22,130 nt of DNA from Aquificales bacterium (GCA_027035985.1 JALVTI010000141.1:1-22130), one strand, 5' to 3'; counted from the first letter of the stretch, positions 6,957 through 15,278 are shown. Notes: generated from the sequence alone by a model not told the origin. Made by a program: numbers and translations.

Positions 6957-7057
6957 TTTTCCACTTTTATTTTTTCCTTAGGCGATTAAACTAATACCTT
7001 TCGGTTTCCGGAAAGTAGCCCGGGAATTAAATCGCACTTAAGGAGGTAAAGAGGGCG
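6957..7057 (+). promoter_or_regulatory. L25 leader with hairpin and strong Shine-Dalgarno
   Basis: The 101-bp gap before the L25 gene holds a hairpin: CTTTC GG at 6998-7004, loop TTT, CC with one bulged G, then GAAAG to 7015. AAGGAGGT at 7040-7047 is placed 10 bases from the ATG at 7058. The Shine-Dalgarno sequence is near-consensus and fixes the start. Whether the hairpin regulates L25 (autoregulation is common for ribosomal proteins) is unknown. Confidence 0.4.
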
Positions 7058-7666
7058 ATGAGAAGGATACCGCTCAAGGCAATTCCCAGAAGGATAGGGA
7101 GAAAAAGCGAACTCAAGAGGATGAGGAAAGCCGGTTGGCTTCCCGCCGAGGTTTACGGTAAGGGTGTGGAAAACCTCCACGTTTACATACCCAAAAAGGA
7201 TTTCGAAAAGCTCCCCCACGGAGAGGCGTTTCTCATAAACCTCGAAGTTGAGGGAGAGCAAGAACCCAGAGTTTGCATCCTCAAAGAGGTTCAAACCGAC
7301 TGGACCGGTATCAACCCCATACACGTCGACCTGCAAGACCTCACCCACACCGCCGAAATTGAAGCCGAAATTCCCGTCCATATTGTTGGAACCCCCAAAG
7401 GTATTGAGAAAGGCGGAACCCTCGAAGTTGCAATGCACACCATTACCGTTAAGGCTCCCCCCGCCAAACTGCCCGAGGTTATCGAGATAGACGTTTCCGA
7501 CCTCGATTTGGGAGACGTTATTTACGTTAAGGATATCCCCGTTCCCGAGGGAACCAAAATACTCGACAACCCCGACGAGGTTGTAGTTGTTATCCTCGAA
7601 CCCGAAGAGGAGAAAACCGAAGGAGAGGAAGCCGCCACCGAAGAGGGTGGAGAGGCTACCCAATAA
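7058..7666 (+). CDS. rplY: 50S ribosomal protein L25, CTC-type
   Basis: The 202-residue protein has the long two-domain form of L25 (also called Ctc or TL5). The N-terminal domain, MRRIPLKAIPRRIGRKSELK to about residue 95, is basic and binds 5S rRNA (RKAGWLPAEVYGKG...). The C-terminal beta domain starts around EIEAEIPVHIVGTPKGIEKGG and ends with the conserved DVSDLDLGDVIYVKDIPVPEG. The extreme C-terminus is an acidic, low-complexity tail rich in Glu, Gly and Ala, as in other CTC proteins. A strong Shine-Dalgarno sequence supports the ATG. It follows prs and precedes a separately promoted tRNA gene. Confidence 0.93.
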   Translation: MRRIPLKAIPRRIGRKSELKRMRKAGWLPAEVYGKGVENLHVYIPKKDFEKLPHGEAFLINLEVEGEQEPRVCILKEVQTDWTGINPIHVDLQDLTHTAEIEAEIPVHIVGTPKGIEKGGTLEVAMHTITVKAPPAKLPEVIEIDVSDLDLGDVIYVKDIPVPEGTKILDNPDEVVVVILEPEEEKTEGEEAATEEGGEATQ

Positions 7667-7679
7667 CCTTTTTCTTCTC

Positions 7680-7708
7680 TTGACTCCCCCCGTAAGGGGG
7701 GCTATAAT
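7680..7708 (+). promoter_or_regulatory. Consensus sigma-70 type promoter for tRNA-Leu
   Basis: TTGACT (7680-7685) and TATAAT (7703-7708) are separated by exactly 17 bases, and the tRNA starts 30 bases downstream. The whole spacer is a palindrome, CCCCCC-GTAA-GGGGGG plus one C. As RNA reading out of the L25 gene it would be a strong hairpin, but only TATAATTATT follows, so it is at best a weak terminator. This is the clearest promoter in the window. Confidence 0.85.
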
Positions 7709-7738
7709 TATTAAACTGGGTTTCGCCTAATCCCCTAA

Positions 7739-7823
7739 GCCGGAGTGGCGGAACTGGCAGACGCGGGGGATTCAAAATCCCCTGGGCCTCGCGCCCGTGC
7801 GGGTTCGACTCCCGCCTCCGGCA
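7739..7823 (+). tRNA. tRNA-Leu (anticodon CAA)
   Basis: A full cloverleaf with a class II variable arm can be drawn. The acceptor GCCGGAG (7739-7745) pairs with CTCCGGC (7816-7822), with discriminator A at 7823. The anticodon stem GGGGA/TCCCC encloses the loop TTCAAAA, giving CAA at 7773-7775, which reads UUG. The T arm is GCGGG-TTCGACT-CCCGC. The long variable arm (about 7783-7798) and discriminator A are leucine-tRNA identity features. The 3' CCA is not encoded (ATCAACC follows), so it must be added by a nucleotidyltransferase. Confidence 0.96.
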
Positions 7824-7830
7824 TCAACCG

Positions 7831-7858
7831 ATACCTTTCCCCTTGGGAAATCCGGTAT
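7831..7858 (+). other. Two-part hairpin just after tRNA-Leu
   Basis: ATACC pairs with GGTAT on the outside, and TTTCCC-CTT-GGGAAA pairs inside, with TCC bulged on the 3' side. There is no T-tract, so it is not an intrinsic terminator. It could protect or mark the tRNA 3' trailer, or sit in the leader of the downstream small ORF, whose Shine-Dalgarno sequence (GGAG, 7859-7862) begins right after it. Confidence 0.4.
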
Positions 7859-7869
7859 GGAGTAATGCA

Positions 7870-7986
7870 ATGGAGCAAAACAGGGATTGGTTCCATACGG
7901 TGGCTATCGTATACCCGTTTATACTCCTAATAGCGGGTTTGATACTTATGCTTCTTCCCAAAAAGGGGAAAGGAAAGAAAAGTTAA
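7870..7986 (+). CDS. 38-residue single-span membrane peptide
   Basis: The protein is MEQNRDWFHTVAIVYPFILL, then IAGLILMLLPKKGKGKKS. One transmembrane helix (about residues 10-29) is followed by a strongly basic Lys-rich tail, predicting N-out/C-in topology. GGAG at 7859-7862 is 7 bases before the ATG, and the stop is 6 bases before the mnmE start, so it is probably translated and co-transcribed with mnmE. No family is recognised. Small basic membrane peptides can be subunits or regulators of membrane complexes, but nothing here says which. The clean Shine-Dalgarno sequence, tight fit between genes and hydrophobic pattern argue against chance. Confidence 0.6.
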   Translation: MEQNRDWFHTVAIVYPFILLIAGLILMLLPKKGKGKKS

Positions 7987-7992
7987 CACCCG

Positions 7993-9372
7993 ATGATGGA
8001 GAAAAAGAGGGATACCATAGCGGCGATAGCCACCCCTTACGGGGAGAGCGCCATAGGAATAGTCAGGCTCAGCGGTCCCAAAGCCCTTGATATCCTAAAA
8101 AAGGTCTTCAAAACCCCTTCGGGGAAGATAAAACCGCGCTACGCCCACTACGGTTGGGTTTTGGATAAAAACGGTGAGCCAATTGACGAGGCGGTCGCCA
8201 TATACTACAAAGCCCCCCACTCTTATACCGGCGAGGATATGGTCGAGTTCAACCTCCACGGAAACCCCCTAATACTCCGCGAGGTTTTGCAAAGGCTCCT
8301 GGAGGAGGGGGCTAGGCTCGCCGAACCGGGCGAGTTTACCAAAAGGGCGTTTTTGAACGGAAAGCTCGACCTAACGCAGGCTGAGGCTGTCGCGGAACTC
8401 ATATCGGCTAAAACCGACCTCGCGAGGAGGCTCGCGCTCAACCAACTTAGGGGTGCCCTCTCGAAGGAGATTAAACCCCTAAGGGAAGAACTCTTAATGC
8501 TCCACGCTTTGGTCGAAAGCTCCATAGAGTTCGAGGAGGAGGATATCCCCACCATCGAGAGGGAGGAGTTAGTCCGACGCCTCAAAGGAATTTTGGAGAG
8601 GGTTAACCGCCTGTTGGAGACGGCAAAAACGGGAAAGGCTATAAGGGGTGGCATAAAGCTGGCTATCGTCGGCAGACCCAACGTGGGGAAATCCTCCCTC
8701 TTTAACCGACTCCTGGGTGAGGACAGGGCGATAGTAACCGAAATAGCGGGAACGACCCGCGATTACCTCGAAGAGGTGGTAAACATAGGCGGTATTCCCG
8801 TCAGGCTTATAGACACCGCCGGTATAAGGGAGGCTACCGATACCGTCGAGAGGATAGGGGTTGAGCGCTCCCTTCAAAAGCTCCGCGAGGCGGACCTCAT
8901 TCTCTTCGTTTTGGACGCCTCCCAACCCAAGCCCACGCCCGAGGAGGTGGAGCTCGCCAAACTGGTAGCCCAAAGCGGAAAGCCGACCATTTTGGTCTTG
9001 AACAAGATAGACCTCGGAAAGGTTATAGATTTATCCGACTTCCCCCTCAAGGGGGTTCCCATTGTCGAGGTCTCCGCAAAGAGCGGGGAAGGTATAGGGA
9101 AACTTAGGGAGGAGATACTTAAGGCGGTCGGTGTCCAGGCGGGAGAGGGCGGAAATATCTACATTTCGGTTCGACACGAGGAACTTTTAAAGAGGGCTAA
9201 AGCTGCCCTGGAGAACGCCCTCCGCTACCTCGAGGAGGGGGAATTCTATTCCCCGGAAATTTTGATGCTCGACCTCAGGGAGGCTTCCGACGCCCTGGGC
9301 GAGATTGTAGGGGAGGTAACAACCGAAGACATCCTCGGTCAAATCTTTTCCACTTTTTGCATCGGCAAGTAG
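7993..9372 (+). CDS. mnmE: tRNA modification GTPase MnmE
   Basis: The 459-residue protein works with MnmG to install (carboxymethyl)aminomethyl groups at U34 of tRNAs reading NNA/NNG codons. The N-terminal tetrahydrofolate-binding domain opens with DTIAAIATPYGESAIGIVRL. The helical region is interrupted by the G domain (from about residue 220): G1 GRPNVGKSS, G2 AGTTRD, G3 DTAGI and G4 NKID. The C-terminus ends FCIGK, the conserved catalytic-cysteine signature. All expected parts are present and length is normal. ATG codons lie at 7993 and 7996; I keep the first. No clear Shine-Dalgarno sequence precedes them, and translation may be coupled to the small ORF just upstream. Confidence 0.96.
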   Translation: MMEKKRDTIAAIATPYGESAIGIVRLSGPKALDILKKVFKTPSGKIKPRYAHYGWVLDKNGEPIDEAVAIYYKAPHSYTGEDMVEFNLHGNPLILREVLQRLLEEGARLAEPGEFTKRAFLNGKLDLTQAEAVAELISAKTDLARRLALNQLRGALSKEIKPLREELLMLHALVESSIEFEEEDIPTIEREELVRRLKGILERVNRLLETAKTGKAIRGGIKLAIVGRPNVGKSSLFNRLLGEDRAIVTEIAGTTRDYLEEVVNIGGIPVRLIDTAGIREATDTVERIGVERSLQKLREADLILFVLDASQPKPTPEEVELAKLVAQSGKPTILVLNKIDLGKVIDLSDFPLKGVPIVEVSAKSGEGIGKLREEILKAVGVQAGEGGNIYISVRHEELLKRAKAALENALRYLEEGEFYSPEILMLDLREASDALGEIVGEVTTEDILGQIFSTFCIGK

Positions 9373-9397
9373 TTAAACAACCGACGGAGGTAATCCG

Positions 9398-10855
9398 ATG
9401 GCGGAAGAAATCAAGGAAACCAAGAAAGTAGAGGAGATAAAAGAAACCAACGAAGGGGTTGGGGAAAATTCCGACCCCAAGGGGGAGGAAAATCAAAACA
9501 ACCCTCAAGAGGAAAAAAAAGAGGCTCCCACCGAAGGGGGTGAAAAGGGAGAAAATCCTTCCGAAGGTGAGGAAAAGAAAAAACCGACCCTTCAGTTGGA
9601 GTACACCTATCCGCAACTGATAGAGAAGACCCTCTCCGAACTGCAGAAGATAGGGAAGGAGCTCGGTCTTTCGAAGGTTAAGAGCCTCAAAAAGTCGGAA
9701 CTCATCAAGAAGATACTCGAAAAGGAAGCCGAAAGGCACGGTCTCCGCTTTGTGGAGGGTGTCCTCGATATACGCCCCGAAGGTTACGGATTTTTGCGCT
9801 ACGCGGAGAACAACTTCGCACCCTCTCCGCAGGATACCTACGTGCCGCCCAACCTGATTAAAAAGTTGGGACTCAGGGTCGGGGACGAGATTATAGGTTT
9901 TGCCCGTCCGCCGAGGGAGGGGGAGAAATACCAAGCCCTCATAAGGGTTGAGGCGGTTAACGGCATTCCCCCCTACGAGGCGAAAAAGCGTCCCCTCTTT
10001 GAGAAGCTCACCCCCTACCACCCCACCGAGAGGTTTAACCTCGAATACGACCCTTTGGAGCTCTCCACGAGGGTGGTAAGCCTCATAGCCCCCATAGGTA
10101 AGGGGCAGAGGGGTCTCATAGTGGCTCCGCCGAAGGCGGGTAAAACCACCCTACTCCAAAAGATAGCGACCGCGATAATACGCAACCACCCGGAAGTTCA
10201 CCTGATGATACTCCTTATCGACGAGCGTCCCGAAGAGGTTACCGAAATGAAGCGCATCGTCGGTGAGGGGGCGGAGGTTATAGCCTCCACCTTCGACGAG
10301 CCGCCCGAAAAGCACATGCACGTGGCGGAACTGATGATAGAACGGGCTAAGCGTATGGTGGAAATGGGCAAGGATGTGGTTATACTCCTCGACTCGCTTA
10401 CGCGTCTAACCAGGGCGTCCAACGCGGTAACCCCGCCCAGCGGAAGGGTGCTTTCGGGTGGTATAGAGGCAAACGCCTTCCTGCGCCCCAAAAAGTTCTT
10501 CGGTGCGGCGCGTAATATTGAGGGCGGTGGAAGCCTCACCATCCTGGCGACCGCCCTTATAGAGACCGGTTCGAGGATGGACGACGTAATTTACGAGGAG
10601 TTTAAGGGAACCGGTAATATGGAGATACACCTCGACCGCAGGCTTTACGAGAGGAGGGTCTTCCCCGCCATTAACATCGAAAAGTCGGGAACCCGTAAGG
10701 AGGAACTGCTCCTCGAACCTTGGGAGCTCCAAAAGATATGGGTTCTCCGGAAATTCCTCTCCACTATGGACGCCGTCGAGGCTATGGAGTTCCTCCTCGA
10801 CAAACTTCGCAAGTTCAAAACTAACAAAGATTTCCTAAAGGCGATGAACGCCTGA
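9398..10855 (+). CDS. rho: Transcription termination factor Rho
   Basis: The 485-residue hexameric RNA-dependent ATPase ends transcripts at Rho sites. The first 65 or so residues are a low-complexity acidic stretch (E, K, N, G and P). The Rho N-terminal helical domain (KVKSLKKSELIKKILEKEAE) and the RNA-binding cold-shock-like domain (GVLDIRPEGYGFLRY) follow. The ATPase core has Walker A APPKAGKTTLLQ (about 242-253), Walker B DVVILLDSLTRLTRA (about 325-340), the Q-loop region KKFFGAARNIEGGGSLTI and the R-loop FKGTGNMEIHLDR. GGAGGT at 9386-9391 is 6 bases from the ATG and fixes the start. The extension makes it longer than the roughly 420-residue E. coli protein. Confidence 0.96.
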   Translation: MAEEIKETKKVEEIKETNEGVGENSDPKGEENQNNPQEEKKEAPTEGGEKGENPSEGEEKKKPTLQLEYTYPQLIEKTLSELQKIGKELGLSKVKSLKKSELIKKILEKEAERHGLRFVEGVLDIRPEGYGFLRYAENNFAPSPQDTYVPPNLIKKLGLRVGDEIIGFARPPREGEKYQALIRVEAVNGIPPYEAKKRPLFEKLTPYHPTERFNLEYDPLELSTRVVSLIAPIGKGQRGLIVAPPKAGKTTLLQKIATAIIRNHPEVHLMILLIDERPEEVTEMKRIVGEGAEVIASTFDEPPEKHMHVAELMIERAKRMVEMGKDVVILLDSLTRLTRASNAVTPPSGRVLSGGIEANAFLRPKKFFGAARNIEGGGSLTILATALIETGSRMDDVIYEEFKGTGNMEIHLDRRLYERRVFPAINIEKSGTRKEELLLEPWELQKIWVLRKFLSTMDAVEAMEFLLDKLRKFKTNKDFLKAMNA

Positions 10856-10882
10856 TTTTTTCTCCTCTTAAAGTTTTCCCTT

Positions 10883-12115
10883 ATGCAAATCCCCTTTTTG
10901 GAAAGGTATATAGACGACCTATTTCGGTTGGCGGTAATACAGCGCTGGAACGACCACCCGAGACCCTTCAACATCACCGAGCTCGACAAGCAGGGGCACA
11001 AGGCGATAGTAGCCTACCTCTTTGCGAAGATAGAGGAGACCGAAAGGGGGAAATCTGTAAATTGGAACGGACTTATTGAGGGTTTAATATTCGAAGCCCT
11101 CCAGAGGTCGGTCTTTACCGATTTGAAACCCCGTCTGTTTCACAAACTCTTAGAGACCAAAAGGGGAAAGTTAAACGAATACCTCTTCAGGACCTACGAA
11201 AGGTATTTAAGGAACTTCGACGACCGACTTTGGGAGCGCTTTAAAAAATACTTTTCCGACGATAGTTTTTTAAGCTTCGAAAAGCACATTATAAGGGCTT
11301 CCCACTTCATACCCACCTATTGGGAGTTTCAGTTCATTTATCCCCTTGCAAGGGCTATGCCGAACGCCGACCGCGTAAAGGAGGAGTTGGAAAACACCCT
11401 CGAGGATTTTCACCACCTAATCGGTATTCAGAGGTTTCTACTAAGGCGCAAACTCTATAGCTTTATAAACCTCTGCGGACAGCTCCGCTTTCAAAAGAGG
11501 TGGATTTCGGTCGAGAGGATACCCCAAACCTCGGTGATGGGGCACCTCTTCTTCGTGGCGACGCTCGTTTATCTCTTGATGAGATTTATAGCCCGCGAAG
11601 CGGGGATTTCTATTTCCGATAGGGCTTATTATTCGACCTTCTTCGCCGCCCTCTTCCACGACCTGCCCGAGATAATCACGAGGGACATCATCTCCAACCT
11701 AAAAGATATCCTCGGGAGGGAGGAGATTAGGAAAATCGAGGTCGAGGGATTGGAAAACGAGGTTCTCAGCCTCCTCCCGGGCTATATAGCCGACGAAATA
11801 AGGGTCTTTTTGGCACTCGTTCCCCCCGATAGGTCTTTGGATATAGACGAATTCGCCGATAGGGTTTTCAAAAGTGGCAAATTCCATTTGGTGGAGGGTG
11901 GAGACCTCTCCTTTTTAGGTGAGGATGACGGTTATCCCATCTGGGGGACTCTGATAAAGTTTGCCGACCTCCTATCGGCGTATTACGAAGCCTACTACAC
12001 CCTAAAGCACGGAATTAGGAACGACGAGCTCGAAAGAGCCCTCCAGGGGTTGAGGGAGAAACTGATAACCCACCCCTTGGCGGAGAGGTTTGAGGTTTTA
12101 AAAGTTGTTGTTTAG
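10883..12115 (+). CDS. HD-domain phosphohydrolase, YfbR-like, with a degenerate tandem copy
   Basis: The 410-residue protein has a C-terminal half like the YfbR-type HD 5'-deoxynucleotidases: H221 (SVMGHLFFVA), H259-D260 (ALFHDLPEIITRDI), the DEFADRV region, and D362 in LIKFADLLSAYYEA. The N-terminal half seems to repeat this order without the metal ligands: DKQGHKAIVAYLF, FEALQRSVFTDLKP in place of FHDLPEIITRDI, and IIRASHFIPTYWEF in place of LIKFADLLSAYYEA. So it looks like a duplicated HD fold with one active and one dead site. The likely reaction is dephosphorylation of a deoxynucleoside monophosphate, by family; the substrate is unproven. The start context is CCCTTATG. The 3' end overlaps the res gene by 18 bases, tail to tail. 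Confidence 0.8.
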   Translation: MQIPFLERYIDDLFRLAVIQRWNDHPRPFNITELDKQGHKAIVAYLFAKIEETERGKSVNWNGLIEGLIFEALQRSVFTDLKPRLFHKLLETKRGKLNEYLFRTYERYLRNFDDRLWERFKKYFSDDSFLSFEKHIIRASHFIPTYWEFQFIYPLARAMPNADRVKEELENTLEDFHHLIGIQRFLLRRKLYSFINLCGQLRFQKRWISVERIPQTSVMGHLFFVATLVYLLMRFIAREAGISISDRAYYSTFFAALFHDLPEIITRDIISNLKDILGREEIRKIEVEGLENEVLSLLPGYIADEIRVFLALVPPDRSLDIDEFADRVFKSGKFHLVEGGDLSFLGEDDGYPIWGTLIKFADLLSAYYEAYYTLKHGIRNDELERALQGLREKLITHPLAERFEVLKVVV

Positions 12116-15100
12116 TATTTTATCAATCAGTTTTTTAATATAGTTTCCTTCCATAAAAAGTATGTTTCTATTTTCCAATTCCTCTTTGGAAACTTCCCGA
12201 TTGGAGTATCTTTTAACCATATCTTTAATTTCCTCATAGGGACTTACCGATACAATAAAAGCGCTAAGCTTTAGTTGCATATTTTCACATCTATTTTCCA
12301 AATATTTGTTAACAATAGCTTCTATTTCCTTGATATCTTTGGTGCAAAACTCCACCTTAGGACTGTAAATTCCCTCATTTCTCAAGCCTTTTGGGTCTAT
12401 AAAAACGATGTGTTGTACATTTTGTTTATTGCTTACTATCCACATTATAAAGTCGGGATAGAAACCGCTTTCGTTTACCAAAAAGCCTATTCCTCTTTTT
12501 GCCAAATTCCTTAAGAGGTATATCTCAAATTCCCCGTATTTCTTTCCTTTTTGGGTTAAAAATTCTTTCAAATCTCTTACAAACTTTGTTTCCCCCTCAT
12601 TCAACCTTACGGGAATTGTTTTAATCTCCTCAAAGTGTTCTCCGTCAAATATTGCTAATGGAGTGTATAGGTGTTTATCAAAGTGAACCAAAAAGGTTTT
12701 TTCAAAGTTGAAATCCTTCCACTCCGAAGGTATATTCCCACATTTAAATTCGTTAATCCATCCTTTGATTTTTTCAATGTTTTTGCTATCCTTTTTGGGT
12801 ATTTGAACAACTATTTCCCCGTTAAATGGAAATAGGTTTGTATCCCTTTCAATCTCTATAGGTTCCGCTATTAGGTTTTTGTAAATAGCTTTCTTTTTCG
12901 CTTCCTTGTAGAATTCATCAATGTATTTTTTTAGAAGCATAAACGCAATTTCTTCTATTTCTTTAAAACCGTTAAAGGTTCTAGGTTTTACTTTATTCCC
13001 TTCAACGGTTAAATTCTCCGTTTCCGTAAGGAATAGTTTGTATTTCTTTTCCTCTAAGAGTTTTTCAAAAACTTCTTTCACACTTTGAGTGTCAAATTGC
13101 AGATTAAACATCTCCTTTATTTGTTTGTAGTTTTCCAATTCATCGGTAATTTCGTTCCAATCCAAAAATCTTAAATCGTCTTTTGAGATATAAACGGAGT
13201 CTTTTTCCGCAATGGTTGTTTTATCCTTCAAACCTTTTCTTATAACTACTTTAGGAGTCAAGTTTAACTTAACCTTTTTGGCTATTTTTTCGTCATATTC
13301 CAATTGTAGTAGTTGTTTGTAGAAATCGAAATCGTCGGGAGTTTTTAAAACATAGAGTTTATTGTTCCATTTGCATTTCTCGTTATATCGTATTTCAATC
13401 TCAAAGGTTTCGTAATTTACGTCTTCTTTGGTAATGACATCTAAGAACCTATCCATATAGTTTGCATTGATTCCGAAAATGTAGAGCGTTTGCAAAACTT
13501 TTAGTTTTCGGTTTGCATTTTCCTCCCTTTTGAGGGAGTAGTTTTTACCTTTTAACCTTACTCCCCTTCCGAAAAGCTGTATAACTTGGGCTCCCTCCTT
13601 TTTTCCGATATTGAGTAAACACATAGAGGAAACTCTCCAGCTGTCCCAACCTTCTATGAACTTTTTTGAACCTATCAGTAAATTTATTGGAGAATTGTTT
13701 TCGTTTATTTTGAAAAACAGACTATCCTCAAAGTGGTCTTCCTTAAAGGAAATTCCCAAAGTTTGGGATACCTTCTTTTCAAAACTCCTTACATCTCCTA
13801 TGTTTATCACTCCAAAGTAGGTTTGGGAAGTTTTTACCTTTAAGCCTATTTCTCCTTCCGCATTTTTTATCTTGTATAGTTCCAAACTACCAAAGCCGTG
13901 GAATACTCTCTCGTAAATATCGTTTACCAATTCGTTTAAGTCTCCCTTAAATGTTTTGTTTAAAATTTCCTCCTCTAACACCTTTAGGTTTTCCGAAAAT
14001 TCTTTCAAAAATTCGTGTTTTCCTTCCAATATTTCTTTAACATTTCCCTCTAAACGGTTTCTATTAGAAAGAACTTCTTTTAGGAATTTAACCACCTTTT
14101 CTACATCAGTAATAACCTTCTTCCCGCTAACGCTACTTCCTACAAAAATCCACAGAGGTTTTTCTATGTTATATTCCTTAAATTCATCTCTGTTTTGCTC
14201 GTATAGGAAAAGCTGTTGGTAATAGGTTAACAAACCTGCGGTAAGCAAAAGTTCCTCCTGCCTTTCGCTAAATTCTCCCTTTCCGATATTGAGGACTTGA
14301 AAGTCCTTTCCGTATCCGTCAAAGTAAAAATACTTGTAAGGATAGCTAAAAATTATCGCTTTTGTGTATTCGTCGTATAAATCTTGGCTTTCCTTTTTTG
14401 GTTTTCCCCTTGAGTCAAACTCTATAATTTGTCCGAAAGTAGCGGAGTATTCAAAGATAAAACCGTTTTCCGCTAAAGTTTCCCTTACCTTTTTCCAAGT
14501 TTGTTCTTCGGTTCTTTGTCCTTTGTGTCCTTCATCTATAAAAACCAAATTTTTTCCTTTAAACCAATTAACATCAACGGTAACTCCTTCTCCTTTTTTC
14601 TCAAGTTTCAATTTGTGGATGTCTATTACCAAGATTTCACCGCTTTGAGTGTTTAAATCACTATCGTTCCCCCTATAGAGTTTGCAAGGTATTCCACTCT
14701 TTTTGAGTTCGCTGTAGTGTTGTTCCGAAAGTCCCTCGTTGGGAGTTATTAGGAAAATTTTGTCCCATTTGTTGAAATACTTCAAAATTTGCCAATAGTT
14801 GATATGCATTATTATAGTCTTTCCACCACCGGTGGCTATCCAATAGGCTAACTTTTTGAGTTTTTCCTCTTTAAATTCTCCTATTTGTGTATTGTTTTTC
14901 TCGTTAAACTCGTTTAGGAATCTGTTTAATTCTATTAAAAACTCCAAACGGTGGTTAAAATATCTATCCAAAAAGATTTCGGTAAACAAAACTGCCAAGT
15001 ATTGGAAATATTTGAGATTAAAATTCGGCAAATTTCTGTTTTTTCTTAATTTCTCCACATATTTCCTTATAGTGTTGTCGTATCCTAAAAGTTCCTCCTC

Positions 15101-15277
15101 GGTGAGTTTTTTATTCTCAATTCCTATAAGTGTGTTAACAAAATAACTTCTTCCATCATTGTCGTAGCCTTCTTTTACATCCTTTAAGAGTTTTCTAAGT
15201 TCTTCAAAGTTTTCAAATCCTAAAAGGTCTAAAAAGAAGTGGTTTAAAACCAAATGCTTTTCCAATTGGAGCGCCAT
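12098..15277 (-). CDS. res: Type III-like restriction enzyme subunit (Res): helicase plus PD-(D/E)XK nuclease
   Basis: The 1059-residue superfamily 2 ATPase has motif I IATGGGKT (about 147-154), motif II FIDEGH (246-251), motif III SAT (278-280), a motif V region SKKFIEGWDSWR (537-548) and motif VI QLFGRGVR (567-574). Near the C-terminus, YPDFIMW (PD at 941-942) and IVFIDPKG (DPK at 961-963) form the PD-D-x-K nuclease site. In Type III systems Res associates with Mod and cleaves away from an unmethylated site after ATP-driven communication along DNA. The reading frame is intact. Its ATG is one base downstream of the mod stop, with GAGG about 12 bases upstream, so it is translationally coupled to mod. 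Composition is much more AT-rich than the flanking core genes, which suggests acquisition. Confidence 0.88.
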   Translation of the reverse strand: MALQLEKHLVLNHFFLDLLGFENFEELRKLLKDVKEGYDNDGRSYFVNTLIGIENKKLTEEELLGYDNTIRKYVEKLRKNRNLPNFNLKYFQYLAVLFTEIFLDRYFNHRLEFLIELNRFLNEFNEKNNTQIGEFKEEKLKKLAYWIATGGGKTIIMHINYWQILKYFNKWDKIFLITPNEGLSEQHYSELKKSGIPCKLYRGNDSDLNTQSGEILVIDIHKLKLEKKGEGVTVDVNWFKGKNLVFIDEGHKGQRTEEQTWKKVRETLAENGFIFEYSATFGQIIEFDSRGKPKKESQDLYDEYTKAIIFSYPYKYFYFDGYGKDFQVLNIGKGEFSERQEELLLTAGLLTYYQQLFLYEQNRDEFKEYNIEKPLWIFVGSSVSGKKVITDVEKVVKFLKEVLSNRNRLEGNVKEILEGKHEFLKEFSENLKVLEEEILNKTFKGDLNELVNDIYERVFHGFGSLELYKIKNAEGEIGLKVKTSQTYFGVINIGDVRSFEKKVSQTLGISFKEDHFEDSLFFKINENNSPINLLIGSKKFIEGWDSWRVSSMCLLNIGKKEGAQVIQLFGRGVRLKGKNYSLKREENANRKLKVLQTLYIFGINANYMDRFLDVITKEDVNYETFEIEIRYNEKCKWNNKLYVLKTPDDFDFYKQLLQLEYDEKIAKKVKLNLTPKVVIRKGLKDKTTIAEKDSVYISKDDLRFLDWNEITDELENYKQIKEMFNLQFDTQSVKEVFEKLLEEKKYKLFLTETENLTVEGNKVKPRTFNGFKEIEEIAFMLLKKYIDEFYKEAKKKAIYKNLIAEPIEIERDTNLFPFNGEIVVQIPKKDSKNIEKIKGWINEFKCGNIPSEWKDFNFEKTFLVHFDKHLYTPLAIFDGEHFEEIKTIPVRLNEGETKFVRDLKEFLTQKGKKYGEFEIYLLRNLAKRGIGFLVNESGFYPDFIMWIVSNKQNVQHIVFIDPKGLRNEGIYSPKVEFCTKDIKEIEAIVNKYLENRCENMQLKLSAFIVSVSPYEEIKDMVKRYSNREVSKEELENRNILFMEGNYIKKLIDKILNNNF

Positions 15278-15278
15278 T

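Noticed and set aside
6986..7663. 225-residue minus-strand ORF
   Set aside because: Exact shadow of the L25 gene with Gly/Asn/Val-rich low-complexity sequence and no recognisable motif.
7739..7823. tRNA-Leu as an integration site for a mobile element
   Set aside because: No integrase gene and no repeated tRNA 3' end are found in the window. The AT-rich blocks are not adjacent to it.
9275..10021. 248-residue minus-strand ORF
   Set aside because: It is antisense to the end of mnmE and start of rho. It mirrors the purine-rich acidic codons of Rho and gives only Phe/Leu/Gly-rich sequence.
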